64,000 nucleotides of DNA from Acinetobacter pullicarnis (GTDB taxonomy: Bacteria > Pseudomonadota > Gammaproteobacteria > Pseudomonadales > Moraxellaceae): contig NZ_VCMZ01000001.1 of the NCBI RefSeq assembly GCF_006352475.1, positions 2,480,001-2,544,000 of the forward strand, given 5' to 3'. Position 1 is the stretch's first letter. Every line of letters begins with the position of its first letter. The translations under genes were made by a program, and so were the position numbers. Shown piece after piece: positions 1 through 10,094 of this stretch. Below the pieces are notes generated by a model. It was not told the DNA's origin, did not search any database, and worked only from the letters and a program-made list of their open reading frames with translations.

Positions 1-679
1 TGGTTTCAAAGAAGTCTGCCATCGCCTGCGGATTATAGTTTGCACCCGACATAAACTGCATACCAATTCGATCCGCTTCACGCTCTTGATTACGGCTATA
101 GTTGAGCTGACGATCCATCATCGCGGCCTGAGTGCCCATCATGACTGCGCCACCCACATCACCATCGCCTTTGGCAGCAACCACCGCACCAACCAAAATA
201 CCTGCGAGAGCTAACAAGCCTTGCCCCTTAAAGGCTTCTTGTGAGCGACTATAATGGCGTTGTGACACGTGTGCAATCTCATGCGACATCACCCCAACCA
301 CTTCATCCATGTTTTTTGCGGAGGTGATCATGCCAGTATTTAAGGCAAATAATCCACCAGGAACTGCAAATGCATTAATTTGCGGATCATTCACCAAGAC
401 CAGCCCGATTGGCCGACCTAATTGTGTTTGGCTCAGTATGTTTGAAAAGATCAGCATAAATTGATCTTCAAGCCACGGGTCAAGTAAAACAGGTAACTGA
501 CTATGCACTTGTCTATAAACTTTTTCACCGATCATTTTTTCATTTTGCTGATCGATTAAGCCAACACCGCCCCCAATTTCTGGAACTTCAACCACAGTGG
601 TGTTGTTTGCATAGAAAGCAAAGGTTGAACTACAAAGCGAGCTTAAACTAAGCCCTACACTGAGCAAAACTTTTTTCAA
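1..679 (-). CDS. M48 family metallopeptidase (BepA/YfgC-like), C-terminal part outside window
   Basis: Periplasmic zinc metalloprotease of family M48, related to the BepA/YfgC group that monitors outer-membrane protein assembly. Residues 1-21 form a Sec signal peptide. The zinc-binding HEIAH motif is at about residues 133-137, and a downstream READ motif supplies the third ligand (Glu). The start is a TTG at 679: the frame gives a basic KK start and a hydrophobic core straight after it, and I found no ATG that would keep the signal peptide. Only the first 226 or so codons are visible, so the TPR domain expected in BepA proteins cannot be checked. It reads towards the left window edge. The M48 assignment is firm; the BepA subgroup is inferred. 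Confidence 0.85.
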   Translation of the reverse strand, partial: MKKVLLSVGLSLSSLCSSTFAFYANNTTVVEVPEIGGGVGLIDQQNEKMIGEKVYRQVHSQLPVLLDPWLEDQFMLIFSNILSQTQLGRPIGLVLVNDPQINAFAVPGGLFALNTGMITSAKNMDEVVGVMSHEIAHVSQRHYSRSQEAFKGQGLLALAGILVGAVVAAKGDGDVGGAVMMGTQAAMMDRQLNYSRNQEREADRIGMQFMSGANYNPQAMADFFET

Positions 680-757
680 AATAGGTGCTCTAAATTAAAT
701 TTTCACTCACTATAACATTGAATTTCGAAGCAATTACAAATGAAATGTTATGTTGTT

Positions 758-1726
758 TTAACCAAAACTTGGATTAACCAACGTCCTGGGTTTGCGCCCA
801 TCTAAGCCATCGACTAAGTTTTTATAAGCCAGCTCTGCCATCTTCTTCCGCGTTGCAGCCGTTGCAGAACCGACATGTGGCAAGGTCACCACACGATCCA
901 ACTGAAACAACTCAGAGCTTTGCAGCGGCTCTTTTTGATAGACATCTAGCCCTGCTGCAAAAATTTGTTGTGATTTAAGCGCTTCAATCAAAGCATTTTC
1001 ATCAATCACACTGCCACGTGAAATATTCACCAATACTGCATGTGCTTGCATTTGTGCCAGTTCAGCAGCAGCAATTAAGGCTTGAGAATCCGCATTTAAA
1101 TCAACAGCAACCACCACAAAGTCTGATTGCTGTAATAACGTATTCAAACTGCAGTACTGCGCATTGAATGCTTCGGCAACTTCAGGTTTTTCCTGACGAT
1201 TGTGATAGAGGATATTCATATTAAAACCATGGAAACCACGACGTGCAATCGCGGCACCAATGGTACCTAAACCAATGATTCCAAGGGTTTTTCCAAAAAC
1301 ATCAACACCAAATTGCGCTGCGCCTACTGTACGTTGCCACTGTCCTGTTTTGGTCCATTGGTCGAGTCGTGGTACTTGTCGTGCTGCACTCATGAGCAAG
1401 GTAAACGCCAAATCTGCAGTGGTTTCAGTTAGTACATAAGGCGTATTGGCCAACCATATTTTCTGTTGATTTAAATAGGCCAAGTCATAGTTGTCATAGC
1501 CAACACTCACCGAGGAAATGATTTTTAATTTTTTAGCCGTGGCTAAAGTGCTGGCATTCAATACACGCCCAGCACCAATCATGCCATCTGCATCTTGCAC
1601 AGCAGCGCTGATCTGCTGATTCACATCGCCTAATTTTGGGTTAATCTGCACCACTTGATATTGCGCCTGTAAACGCGCCAAAATATCGGGATCAATCTGA
1701 CTAAACACGACAACTTTTTGATTCAT
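758..1726 (-). CDS. D-isomer-specific 2-hydroxyacid dehydrogenase (GhrB-like)
   Basis: NAD(P)H-dependent reductase of 2-oxo acids such as glyoxylate, hydroxypyruvate or 2-ketogluconate. 322 aa, the normal family length. The Rossmann motif GLGTIG is at about 152-157. The catalytic triad is visible as Arg237 (ISRGS), Glu266 (QKEP) and His284 (LPHVGSA). The ATG at 1726 is chosen over an upstream in-frame one because it has a good AAGGAAG ribosome site just before it and overlaps the stop of the upstream gene by 4 bp (ATGA). This suggests translational coupling to the psi-like gene. The dehydrogenase class is certain; which 2-oxo acid is reduced cannot be read from the sequence. Confidence 0.9.
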   Translation of the reverse strand: MNQKVVVFSQIDPDILARLQAQYQVVQINPKLGDVNQQISAAVQDADGMIGAGRVLNASTLATAKKLKIISSVSVGYDNYDLAYLNQQKIWLANTPYVLTETTADLAFTLLMSAARQVPRLDQWTKTGQWQRTVGAAQFGVDVFGKTLGIIGLGTIGAAIARRGFHGFNMNILYHNRQEKPEVAEAFNAQYCSLNTLLQQSDFVVVAVDLNADSQALIAAAELAQMQAHAVLVNISRGSVIDENALIEALKSQQIFAAGLDVYQKEPLQSSELFQLDRVVTLPHVGSATAATRKKMAELAYKNLVDGLDGRKPRTLVNPSFG

Positions 1727-2478
1727 ACCACTTCCTTGTGCATTGCGTGACTTTGCATAAATTGCCACAAACGTTTTTTCAAAATAGGTTGCTCAATCAT
1801 CTCTGCTAAGCTGGCCAAACAAATCACTTCACTATTTTCAAGATGCGCTAACCGCCCCAAGCTGATTACTTTTTTATCTTGTGCGAGACCATCAATAAAG
1901 CCTTGAATATACAGACTGGCACCACGACCATCCTGAAATTGTGCCAAGGCAAAGGGCCATTTTAATTCAAAATAATCACCCGGTTTCGCCGCTTGGATAT
2001 TCGACCATAAACGCTGCTGATCAGCATTCATTTCCTGCACATCCAACAACAGTACACAATCTGACAACACGTAGGCCTGTAACTCAAATGCGGCCAATTC
2101 CATGGCTGGTTCTTGCGCAATCACAGCACGCGCTGGTGTAACAATCGCGGCTTCTTCAACCACTGTTGCTTTCACACGCTTTTTCGCAATATCGTTAAAC
2201 TCAGCAACTGGTGCTGCAATCACAGGATTTGCGCTACCTACGGCCTGATCAACTGAATGATTTTGAGGATTTGGCATCGTTTGCTGCATTTCTGCGCCCA
2301 TGACAGGGGGAACAGCACAATTGGTTTGCGTATCTCGATAAGTAGAATAATCAGCGCGCTGGGTATGACTTCCCTGCCTAGGCACCCATACATCAATGCC
2401 CAGTGTTTTAAGAATATTGCGCTGATGCGCGACCACATTAATATTCACTAATTTTAAAACCCTATCCGCTTGGATCAT
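1723..2478 (-). CDS. Putative DNA polymerase III psi subunit (HolD-like), otherwise hypothetical
   Basis: 251-aa soluble protein. The N-terminal stretch around residues 20-35 has the pattern R-x3-L-x2-LGI-x2-W-x2-R, closely matching the start of Escherichia coli psi (HolD), where this segment binds the chi subunit and links it to the clamp loader. The C-terminus around 227-241 has an LKKRLWQFM helix comparable to the ALWQ helix near the end of HolD. The middle (about 40-125) is low-complexity, rich in Ala, Pro and Gln, and would be a linker. Psi is known to be longer in Pseudomonas than in E. coli. The start codon is not firmly set because no strong ribosome site precedes 2478. The stop overlaps the next gene. 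Family assignment is inference from short motifs. Confidence 0.5.
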   Translation of the reverse strand: MIQADRVLKLVNINVVAHQRNILKTLGIDVWVPRQGSHTQRADYSTYRDTQTNCAVPPVMGAEMQQTMPNPQNHSVDQAVGSANPVIAAPVAEFNDIAKKRVKATVVEEAAIVTPARAVIAQEPAMELAAFELQAYVLSDCVLLLDVQEMNADQQRLWSNIQAAKPGDYFELKWPFALAQFQDGRGASLYIQGFIDGLAQDKKVISLGRLAHLENSEVICLASLAEMIEQPILKKRLWQFMQSHAMHKEVV

Positions 2479-2594
2479 TCAAAAATACAACGTTATGCGC
2501 GCTATAAAGATCTGCATTTTATTTTATAGCGTAGCAACACAACAAAAATTCACGAAAGCTAAATGACATGCTTCCCGCTATCTATCCCATACAA

Positions 2595-4484
2595 TCAGAG
2601 AATCATCACACTATTTTGCTTTTGAATCTGATCAATAATGGCAGCATGTTCAAAACCCAGCCGCCAGTATAACAGCGCTAGCACATCAAGTTCATCTTGA
2701 GTAATAACCCGTTCATTCCACAAACAAATTTCAGCGACACCCAAAATACTCAAACGATCACGCAACAACAATCCGGCCACATCATTTAAGATTTCACCCA
2801 AATCAATCGGCTCATCAGAGATTTGCTCGTACAGCTCCAACTCATCGACACTCAGTACCTGTTGTAAAATCTGGTAACGTGTATCCAGTTGATTGGCACT
2901 ATTAATGTGCTGCACATGTAGCAACGCATCAATTAAACGTACAATCTGCGGTTTGGCATTCTCCATCGATGATGGCGTATGCATTGGCAGTAAATTCAAG
3001 ATCGACTTGACCCGCTCAAGCAATAAAGCATCAAGTAAACTAATTTCACCATCTTCTTGAATAATCTTGGCCAACTTGGTTAAAAACTGCCGCGAAATCG
3101 TTGCAGGCATATCCCCTAAGCAATCACAGGCATCATAGAAAATTTGGATATGCACACGTCCATCCAAATTCAGCAATGAATCTACAATTGCGCGGCTGAC
3201 TTCGGCATCTGCTGGAATAAACTCGTGATATTGACGAATCATTAAAATTGCCACCATCACTTCACGCGCCCCAGTTGAGGTTTGTAAAGCACGTTGTAGC
3301 AACTCAGGACGCTCCATTTGCTGTCTAATTTCACGATTTAGCGGCTTTATCGCATCACTCATTGCAAAACTAATCGGTGATAAACGCAGTAATGGCAAAG
3401 GTTGTGGCGACAACCAAGGATTATAAATTTCAGGATTAGAGTCTTCAAAATTACGCATCATGGAAAGCCATGGCTGTGTACGCAGTTTCTTTAAATTTTC
3501 TAATTGCAAATCTTGTAATAGGGTTGGATTTAACTCGTAAATACGATCTTCAATACTTGGATGAATATTCAACCAGCTTTGCGGCCCCAATGAGTTAGCA
3601 AAACACATATGTGCAATGGCTTCAGAATACTCGCTATGAATTTGTGAACCCGCATGATGCACATAAATTCGAAGTAATGTCTGAATATTCGCGCTGTTAC
3701 GAATCAAATGCCGGGTTTGCGCATCGTTATAAAATGTACGACCGCCAAGCGTGAGATATTTAATTAAACGACTAATCAAAATCCCCATACTGCCAAACAG
3801 CCAAATAACACCACCGACCGCAACAAAAGAAGTTTCAAACTTGCTGCGGGTTCGATCCGAATAAGCACTAAAGCCCTGCTTGGTAAATTTACTGCCCCAC
3901 TGACTAAATGTGGTCAGTCCACTGTAGAGAATTTTTAGCCGAGTATTGTCTCTTGCTTCACCCGATAATATTTGATGAAACTCATGGCTCAGCAGACCAT
4001 AGATTTCAAGTTCATCGAGATTTTGCAATGCACCCCAAGTCAAAATAATCACGGTATCGCGCGGATAAAAACCTGCGGTAAGCGCATTGACTCCAACTTC
4101 ATCGGGTAAAACATAGACCGCAGGAACATCAATGCAAAAAGTTTCAGCCAAGCGCTCAACCAAACGCAATGTAATGCACTCTTCTGGGGTGCTCTCTATA
4201 AAGCTTAAACGTCGTGCACTCAGTTGTTTTGCGAGCGAATGCCCACCAGAACGAAATACATAAAACTCATATAACACTGATAGGCCAATGATCGTGACCA
4301 AACCCGTAGTGAGGTAGGGACTCAGTCGATGCCAAAAAATCGATTGTGTTGAATCGAAATAATAGACCAACAACCCCAGAATGGTATTTAAAATAAAAAT
4401 CGTCAAAAGCACTGCGAGCATCGAAATACTCACAGACCATAAAATGTTTTTATTTTTAATTAAATAATGACTTACATCTCTCAA
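2595..4484 (-). CDS. Membrane M48-family protein with degenerate zinc site (probable pseudo-protease)
   Basis: 629-aa integral membrane protein with the architecture of the M48 'Zn-dependent protease with chaperone function' group. Hydrophobic segments are at about 15-42, 58-76 and 218-245, with the protease-like region between them and a long helical C-terminal part. At the expected HExxH site (residues 167-171) the sequence reads HEFHQ, so the second histidine is out of register. At the third-ligand site, where the family normally has R-E-F-x-A-D-A, the sequence is R-T-F-Y-N-D-A, so the Glu is Thr250. Both changes were read directly from the codons. The fold is probably kept but zinc peptidase activity is unlikely. 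The reading frame is intact over its whole length, which argues against simple decay. Confidence 0.75.
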   Translation of the reverse strand: MRDVSHYLIKNKNILWSVSISMLAVLLTIFILNTILGLLVYYFDSTQSIFWHRLSPYLTTGLVTIIGLSVLYEFYVFRSGGHSLAKQLSARRLSFIESTPEECITLRLVERLAETFCIDVPAVYVLPDEVGVNALTAGFYPRDTVIILTWGALQNLDELEIYGLLSHEFHQILSGEARDNTRLKILYSGLTTFSQWGSKFTKQGFSAYSDRTRSKFETSFVAVGGVIWLFGSMGILISRLIKYLTLGGRTFYNDAQTRHLIRNSANIQTLLRIYVHHAGSQIHSEYSEAIAHMCFANSLGPQSWLNIHPSIEDRIYELNPTLLQDLQLENLKKLRTQPWLSMMRNFEDSNPEIYNPWLSPQPLPLLRLSPISFAMSDAIKPLNREIRQQMERPELLQRALQTSTGAREVMVAILMIRQYHEFIPADAEVSRAIVDSLLNLDGRVHIQIFYDACDCLGDMPATISRQFLTKLAKIIQEDGEISLLDALLLERVKSILNLLPMHTPSSMENAKPQIVRLIDALLHVQHINSANQLDTRYQILQQVLSVDELELYEQISDEPIDLGEILNDVAGLLLRDRLSILGVAEICLWNERVITQDELDVLALLYWRLGFEHAAIIDQIQKQNSVMIL

Positions 4485-4524
4485 TGTAAACTGCCCTCAT
4501 TACATTGTGCCCTCATCATAAATG

Positions 4525-4550
4525 AAAAAAGTGGGAAATACCCACTTTTC
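4525..4550 (-). terminator. Rho-independent terminator after purF
   Basis: Nine-bp perfect stem (AAAAGTGGG / CCCACTTTT) with a 5-nt loop, followed on the minus strand by a T run. It lies between the purF stop and the start of the M48-family gene. Confidence 0.85.
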
Positions 4551-4587
4551 ACACTTTAAAAGCCAAGCTCAATCTGTTTAGCTTTAT

Positions 4588-6129
4588 TTAACTTTCCTTG
4601 ATGCCAGTCAGGTCAACTGAGGCAGCATCGATATTGACATCGATATAGCCATCTTTTTCCTTTTTCGCACTCTCACTACGGCTATGCTCTAGACGCTCTA
4701 AATACGCAGCATCAATATCACCTGTCACATAAATACCATCAAATACAGAGCAATCGAACTCTTGTACAACCGGCACTTTCGAGGTGCGTACTGCATCTTT
4801 TAAGTCTTCAATATCTTGGAAAATTAAACGATCAGCTTCAATGATTTCACGGATTTCTTCTACACTACGACCTGAAGCAATCAGTTCTGCTTTGGCCGGC
4901 ATATCAATACCATAAACGTTTGGATATTTTACCATCGGTGCAGCAGAGGCAAAAAATACATTTTTCGCACCTGAATCACGCGCCATTTGAATAATTTCGT
5001 TACAGGTGGTGCCACGCACAATCGAATCATCGACCAACAAGACATTTTTACCTTTAAACTCAAGTTCAACTGGGTTTAATTTTTGACGTACAGATTTTTT
5101 ACGCTGCTGTTGGCCTGGCATAATAAAGGTTCGTCCGATGTAGCGGTTTTTCATAAACCCTTCACGGAATTTCACCCCAAGAATGTTCGCAAGCTCAAGT
5201 GCAGAGGTACGACTGGTATCTGGAATTGGAATCACCACATCAATGTCGTGCTCTTCGCCCCACTCACGTAAAATTTTATACGCAAGCTTCTCACCCATTT
5301 TCAAACGTGCCTTATAGACTGAAATACCATCGATGATGGCATCCGGACGCGCAAAATAGACATGCTCAAAAATACATGGACGATAGCGTGAGTCATCGGC
5401 ACATTGCTGACTAAAGAATTCGCCATCATCATTAATATAAATTGCTTCACCCGGTGCAATATCACGCTCGACTTTAAAGCCCAAAGCAGTAATCGCAACA
5501 GATTCAGAAGCAATAATATATTCAGTTTCACCAGCGTCATTCACCCGTGAACCATAAATTAATGGACGAATACCATTGGGATCACGGAAACCAACCAGAC
5601 CATGGCCTGTAATCATCGCAACCACAGCATAAGCACCTTTACAACGCTCATGTACACGTTTTACCGTGTGGAAGATTTGCTCAGGATCAAGTGCCAAAGT
5701 GGCATTTTTCTGCAATTCATGCGCAAACACGTTGAGCAGAACTTCCGAGTCGGAGTCTGTATTCATATGTCTTAAATCTGTTTTGAACAGATCATCATGA
5801 ATATCTTTGGCATTGGTTAAATTACCGTTGTGCGCCAAGGTAATCCCATAAGGAGAGTTGACATAAAACGGCTGTGCTTCTGCGCTGCTCGATGAGCCCG
5901 CAGTTGGATAACGCACATGACCAATACCAAAATGTCCAAGTAACGCACGCATATGACGTGTATGAAAAACATCACGTACCATGCCATTATCTTTTCTCAG
6001 AAATAAACGGCCATTATGGCTCGTCACAATCCCAGCTGCGTCCTGTCCACGATGTTGCAACATCGTTAACGCATCAAATAACATTTGGTTTACAGGTGAT
6101 TTACCTGCTATACCAACGACTCCACACAT
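4588..6129 (-). CDS. purF: Amidophosphoribosyltransferase
   Basis: First committed step of purine synthesis: PRPP plus glutamine gives 5-phosphoribosylamine. 513 aa, the normal length. Cys2 directly after Met1 is the N-terminal nucleophile of the class II glutaminase domain. Supporting motifs are HVRYPT at about 71-76 and the AHNG box near 99-102. The PRPP-binding signature [13 protein letters not shown] is at 363-375. The gene lies 24 bp downstream of cvpA on the same strand, the same pairing as cvpA-purF in E. coli. A strong terminator follows. Identification is secure. Confidence 0.98.
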   Translation of the reverse strand: MCGVVGIAGKSPVNQMLFDALTMLQHRGQDAAGIVTSHNGRLFLRKDNGMVRDVFHTRHMRALLGHFGIGHVRYPTAGSSSSAEAQPFYVNSPYGITLAHNGNLTNAKDIHDDLFKTDLRHMNTDSDSEVLLNVFAHELQKNATLALDPEQIFHTVKRVHERCKGAYAVVAMITGHGLVGFRDPNGIRPLIYGSRVNDAGETEYIIASESVAITALGFKVERDIAPGEAIYINDDGEFFSQQCADDSRYRPCIFEHVYFARPDAIIDGISVYKARLKMGEKLAYKILREWGEEHDIDVVIPIPDTSRTSALELANILGVKFREGFMKNRYIGRTFIMPGQQQRKKSVRQKLNPVELEFKGKNVLLVDDSIVRGTTCNEIIQMARDSGAKNVFFASAAPMVKYPNVYGIDMPAKAELIASGRSVEEIREIIEADRLIFQDIEDLKDAVRTSKVPVVQEFDCSVFDGIYVTGDIDAAYLERLEHSRSESAKKEKDGYIDVNIDAASVDLTGIKES

Positions 6130-6153
6130 AGCTACCTCGCAGACAAGCTAGGA

Positions 6154-6741
6154 TTAAGAAAAAGGATTTTGTGTTGTACGCTGAAGCGCGTGTTCATGAC
6201 TCGCCCCGACCACTTCAGGAGTAACACGATTGGGTTCACTACGACCTTCAGACTTCATTTCTTTTAAAGCCTGATCTGCAGCATTTTTTGACATTTCAGT
6301 AACTAAAGGTGCATAAGGGAGCAATGTTTGCACTAACTTGGATTGTCTCCAATACGGAGAGCTTTCAACCCAAGGGCCTAACCCCTGCATGGCAACCAAT
6401 ACAATAAACAAACCTTTTAGACCACCAAAAGCGCCGCCAACCAAGCGGTTCAGGGGGCCTAATTTTAAGCTTTTAAGTACGCTATTGAGCAGCGCACCGA
6501 CAATCCAGGTCATCACGACAATAAGCAGTACAATGGCCGCAAAAGCAGCAATTTTTTGCACAACAGGATCCTGACTTAAGACCGACATCATTGGTGCTAA
6601 AATGTTGGCATACTTTGCGGCCAATATCAGCGCAAAAATCCAGCCAACCAAATTTGCTAAGGCCTTTACAAATCCTTGTCGCAAGCCGTTTAGCCCTCCA
6701 ATGAGCAAGACAATCAGAATAATGATGTCTAAAGTGTTCAT
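6154..6741 (-). CDS. cvpA: CvpA family inner-membrane protein
   Basis: 195-aa polytopic membrane protein of the CvpA (colicin V production) family. Four hydrophobic helices fill residues 1-125, with a helix-breaking GGLNGLRQG loop after the first, and a polar cytoplasmic tail follows. The ATG at 6741 is chosen because it overlaps the pyrD stop by 4 bp (ATGA) and gives a start directly at the first membrane helix. It sits between pyrD and purF, so the three genes can be co-transcribed. The family has been linked to envelope homeostasis and biofilm formation, but its molecular activity is unknown. Confidence 0.9.
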   Translation of the reverse strand: MNTLDIIILIVLLIGGLNGLRQGFVKALANLVGWIFALILAAKYANILAPMMSVLSQDPVVQKIAAFAAIVLLIVVMTWIVGALLNSVLKSLKLGPLNRLVGGAFGGLKGLFIVLVAMQGLGPWVESSPYWRQSKLVQTLLPYAPLVTEMSKNAADQALKEMKSEGRSEPNRVTPEVVGASHEHALQRTTQNPFS

Positions 6742-7748
6742 ACCACCGTCATTGCTTCGACACAATCTTTAATGAGATCGGGTCCGCTATAAATGAAGCC
6801 AGTATATATTTGCACTAAATCTGCACCCGCTTGTTGCTTCGCTACGGCTTGCTCACCCGCCAAAATCCCGCCAACACCAATCAATGCGACTTTTTTATTG
6901 AGATATTTAGCAAAAGCACTGAGGCAGGCCGTACTTTTCTCAAATACAGGTGCACCAGACAAACCACCCGCTTCATCTGCATGTGCAAGATTTTCAACGC
7001 CATCACGCGATAAAGTGGTATTGGTTACAATGAGGCCATCAATCTTGAATTGCAACAATTGTGAAGCAATAAATTTAATATCAAGTTGAGTTAAATCAGG
7101 AGCGACCTTCAGCACCAGCGGTACATAGTGTTGGTGTTGCTCTGCCAATTCGAGTTGACGTTTTTTCAATGTCTCTAATAGTTCAGTTAAGGCGTGCCCA
7201 CTTTGTAAACTACGTAAGTTTTTGGTGTTTGGTGATGAGATATTAACCGTAACATAAGAAGCATAGTTATACACTTTCTCAAGGCAGATCAAATAGTCGG
7301 ATGTTGCATCCTCGACTGGCGTATCGGCATTTTTGCCGATATTGATCCCAAGAATTCCTTTGAATTTTGCAGCTTTCACATTTTCGATCAGCTGATCTAC
7401 ACCATCATTATTAAATCCCATACGGTTAATAATGGCCTTGGCTTCTGGCAAACGGAAAATTCGTGGCTTTGGATTACCGGCCTGTGGTCGCGGTGTGATG
7501 GTTCCAATTTCAACAAAGCCGAAACCCAAACCTGCAAGTGCATCAATATATGCACCATTTTTATCGAGGCCTGCAGCCAAACCGACTGGATTTGGAAATT
7601 CTATTCCCATACAAGTAACGGGTTTCGCCGTTATTTTTTGCTGAGAAATCCCTAATTTATGTGCTTTATTAAGCAGAGATAATGAGACTTCGTGCGCACG
7701 CTCTGGTGCCAAAGAAAACAACAAAGGGCGAGCTAGAGAATACAACAT
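6738..7748 (-). CDS. pyrD: Dihydroorotate dehydrogenase, class 2 (quinone-dependent)
   Basis: Oxidises dihydroorotate to orotate in pyrimidine synthesis and passes electrons to membrane quinones. 336 aa. The N-terminal 40 residues form the class 2 amphipathic helical segment that contacts the membrane. The catalytic serine lies in NISSPNT (about 169-175), and the FMN-binding motif GVGGI is near the C-terminus. Its stop overlaps cvpA, so the pyrD-cvpA-purF order joins pyrimidine and purine genes in one transcript. A good -10 hexamer (TATAAT on the minus strand, 7783-7788) lies 35-40 bp upstream of the start; its -35 is weak. Confidence 0.97.
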   Translation of the reverse strand: MLYSLARPLLFSLAPERAHEVSLSLLNKAHKLGISQQKITAKPVTCMGIEFPNPVGLAAGLDKNGAYIDALAGLGFGFVEIGTITPRPQAGNPKPRIFRLPEAKAIINRMGFNNDGVDQLIENVKAAKFKGILGINIGKNADTPVEDATSDYLICLEKVYNYASYVTVNISSPNTKNLRSLQSGHALTELLETLKKRQLELAEQHQHYVPLVLKVAPDLTQLDIKFIASQLLQFKIDGLIVTNTTLSRDGVENLAHADEAGGLSGAPVFEKSTACLSAFAKYLNKKVALIGVGGILAGEQAVAKQQAGADLVQIYTGFIYSGPDLIKDCVEAMTVV

Positions 7749-7838
7749 ATCTATAAAAGTCTATGGCTTTTTAGGTAGGCACATTATAGGCACAGCACCT
7801 CAAAAACGCCATGCTTGATCAAGGTTTATTTTAATAAG

Positions 7839-8321
7839 TTAATAGACTATCGCTGTTAATTTAATCTGAGTCGGGGTTTTTTCCATGTCCAATTGCTCGA
7901 TACTCACACCCATCTGTGCAATCTGTCCTAAAAAGTTGGCCAATACGGCGTAGTTTTCGTGCTGCACCGAGATCTGCAAATTCTTTTCACCCTGTTGCTG
8001 CGTTACAACTGACAGGCTTTGTTGCTGTGCTGCACGCTGGATTTTATCTGCAGTGGTCAGCGCCATATCATCGGCTGGCTTCATCGTCACCACATTACTT
8101 TGCATCCATACCACCAAGTCTTTGAGTTGGTTAACTCGCTGATTTTGATATTCGGCAGCTTTATGCATATACCACAGCGAAGCACCGACACTGGCAACGA
8201 CCACAACGATCGTTGCAACAATCACCATTACCCGCTCACGTAACGAGAGTCGATCTAAATAGGCTTGTACTTGTTCGCTCCACAGCGCTACTTTGTTTTG
8301 AAATCCATTGAATATTTTCAT
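7839..8321 (-). CDS. gspM: Type II secretion system inner-membrane protein GspM
   Basis: 160-aa bitopic inner-membrane protein of the type II secretion assembly platform. It has a short cytoplasmic N-terminus containing the LSLRERVM segment, one membrane helix at about 31-51, then a periplasmic ferredoxin-like domain that pairs with GspL. The start codon overlaps the gspL stop (TAATG), so the two are translationally coupled as usual for L-M pairs. No other gsp genes are in the window, consistent with the scattered T2SS loci of Acinetobacter. The secretion role is inferred from family. Confidence 0.85.
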   Translation of the reverse strand: MKIFNGFQNKVALWSEQVQAYLDRLSLRERVMVIVATIVVVVASVGASLWYMHKAAEYQNQRVNQLKDLVVWMQSNVVTMKPADDMALTTADKIQRAAQQQSLSVVTQQQGEKNLQISVQHENYAVLANFLGQIAQMGVSIEQLDMEKTPTQIKLTAIVY

Positions 8322-9463
8322 TATTGTATTTTCACCATGCCCACAACCACATCACCTTGGGTTTGGATATTCCCCAGTTCCGCTTTAAAACCTTGCTTAT
8401 TCAACTGTTCCACCAAGCTTTTTAAAGCCTCTGAAGACTTTGCCTGCAAGTCCATATCCAACACGGCACCTTGATAACGAACACGTTGTGCAATAATTTG
8501 CTGCTGCATCAAAATAGGTCCAATCCGACTCAGCAGTTGTAAGGCTTGGGTGTTGGCCCCCTTACTTTCACGTAAGCGACTCTCAAAGACATTGGTTAAA
8601 TTTTGTTCTGTTACTCGTTCATTGGCACCAAACCAAGATTTGTATTGATCAATTGCAATTTGTGCAGTCTGATCTGCATTTTTTTTCAGTTTGACCCAAC
8701 GCAATAAATCATAGCTAAATTGACTCAGTAATACGCAAACCACCAGCACAGCACATGCTTTCCAATAGTTTGATTCACGCTTACTGGTTTTCTTTTGCTT
8801 GGGAAGTACATTAAAGGGATGATTTTTAATGCGCTTCGACTCAACCACCGTCACGTCAAAAGTTTGCCGCTGCTCTGCGGTACTCACAGCACTTAAGCAA
8901 TTAAATTGACCATCGCTCAAGTCACTGTATAAATAAGTCTTCTCTGCACCCAAAAATGCCAATGCCACAGATAAGTCATCAACGGAGTTACCCGTATATT
9001 CCCCGTCACGTAGCAACAAACGTCCATGAAGATTGGCTAACACAATTTGATTGGGTTCAGGCGTCGGTAGCACGAGAAAATCGGGCAGCAAGGCCACAAT
9101 TTTCACCGGAATCAAGCTCAGCGCATGCTGAATTGTGGTCACACTATGCTGTGCAATCCCCAAAATAGAAACTTGATCGGGTGCCTTAAAGTGGGAATAC
9201 ACCTTCATCAAATCAATCGGCTGAATCACGTATTCTTCTAATAAGTATTTCAACCCATCTGGGCCCAATTGCTTATATTGCGCTTTACTCAATTGTTGCT
9301 GCAAAATTTGCACATCACGACTCGGAAAGAACACCACCGCGTCCTCGCCTTTATCGAGTTGAATCGCTTGAATTAATTGCTCAAGCGTTGCTGCAGGCAT
9401 CCATTTTTCGCCACGTGACCACAACCAAACACCGTTGGCTTCGGGCATCCATAAGTACAACAT
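8321..9463 (-). CDS. gspL: Type II secretion system protein GspL
   Basis: 380-aa assembly-platform protein that connects the cytoplasmic ATPase GspE to the inner membrane. The N-terminal 220 residues form the actin-like cytoplasmic domain (starting MLYLWMPE). A basic KQKKTSKRE stretch precedes one membrane helix at about 234-254, and the periplasmic part ends in the ferredoxin-like domain. It lies 33 bp downstream of sixA and overlaps gspM by 1 bp, forming a sixA-gspL-gspM run. Length and topology fit the family. Confidence 0.88.
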   Translation of the reverse strand: MLYLWMPEANGVWLWSRGEKWMPAATLEQLIQAIQLDKGEDAVVFFPSRDVQILQQQLSKAQYKQLGPDGLKYLLEEYVIQPIDLMKVYSHFKAPDQVSILGIAQHSVTTIQHALSLIPVKIVALLPDFLVLPTPEPNQIVLANLHGRLLLRDGEYTGNSVDDLSVALAFLGAEKTYLYSDLSDGQFNCLSAVSTAEQRQTFDVTVVESKRIKNHPFNVLPKQKKTSKRESNYWKACAVLVVCVLLSQFSYDLLRWVKLKKNADQTAQIAIDQYKSWFGANERVTEQNLTNVFESRLRESKGANTQALQLLSRIGPILMQQQIIAQRVRYQGAVLDMDLQAKSSEALKSLVEQLNKQGFKAELGNIQTQGDVVVGMVKIQ

Positions 9464-9496
9464 TGATTATTATCTGCCCCTAGTGCATTTTTCGTT

Positions 9497-9967
9497 TTAT
9501 ATAGATGGTATAAACGCTTGTTTTTCTGTTGATAAACCTTGTGCAATTACACTTTGCTGGTAAATTCGCGCTTCAGCCAAAGCAAAAGGATGAAAATTCT
9601 CGCCAGTCAATTGTTCTGCAATATGCCCCACAACATTCATATGACAGACCACAACAATATGATTAAACGGCAGTTGTGACAACCAATCAATCGCCGATTT
9701 TGCGTCATCTTCAGGTTTAATCTTATCGCACATCAACACTGGCACTTTGGCAAAGTGGGCTTCAAGATGCGCCAAAGTCTCTTGCGCACGCAAAAGTGGA
9801 CTGACCACAAATAAATCAGGACTAACCCCTTGCTTTAAAAATGCGCCATTTAAAAACGCTGCCGTTTGCCCTGCCTGTTGATGACCACGTTCGGTGAGTG
9901 GCCTTTTATCATCATTACCATTAATCGCGATAGCTGCTTCGCCATGACGCACTAAAGTGAGTTGCAT
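9497..9967 (-). CDS. sixA: Phosphohistidine phosphatase SixA
   Basis: 156-aa histidine phosphatase superfamily protein. The RHG motif with the phospho-accepting His is at residues 7-9, and the second active-site His is in VVVCHMN, about residue 108. SixA-type enzymes dephosphorylate phosphohistidine proteins such as the Npr component of the nitrogen-related phosphotransferase system in E. coli. It lies between gpsA and gspL on the same strand, 127 bp after gpsA. Substrate in this organism is inferred. Confidence 0.88.
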   Translation of the reverse strand: MQLTLVRHGEAAIAINGNDDKRPLTERGHQQAGQTAAFLNGAFLKQGVSPDLFVVSPLLRAQETLAHLEAHFAKVPVLMCDKIKPEDDAKSAIDWLSQLPFNHIVVVCHMNVVGHIAEQLTGENFHPFALAEARIYQQSVIAQGLSTEKQAFIPSI

Positions 9968-10094
9968 TTATTTTCCTTTTCCGATTTCAAAGCGATTATA
10001 GCGAAGCTTTATTACAATTCTAGCGCTTTTATAAAAATTACTGCACCTCATCTGAGCGCTGCCAGGCCTACAGCGCTCATGGCCTACCACGACC

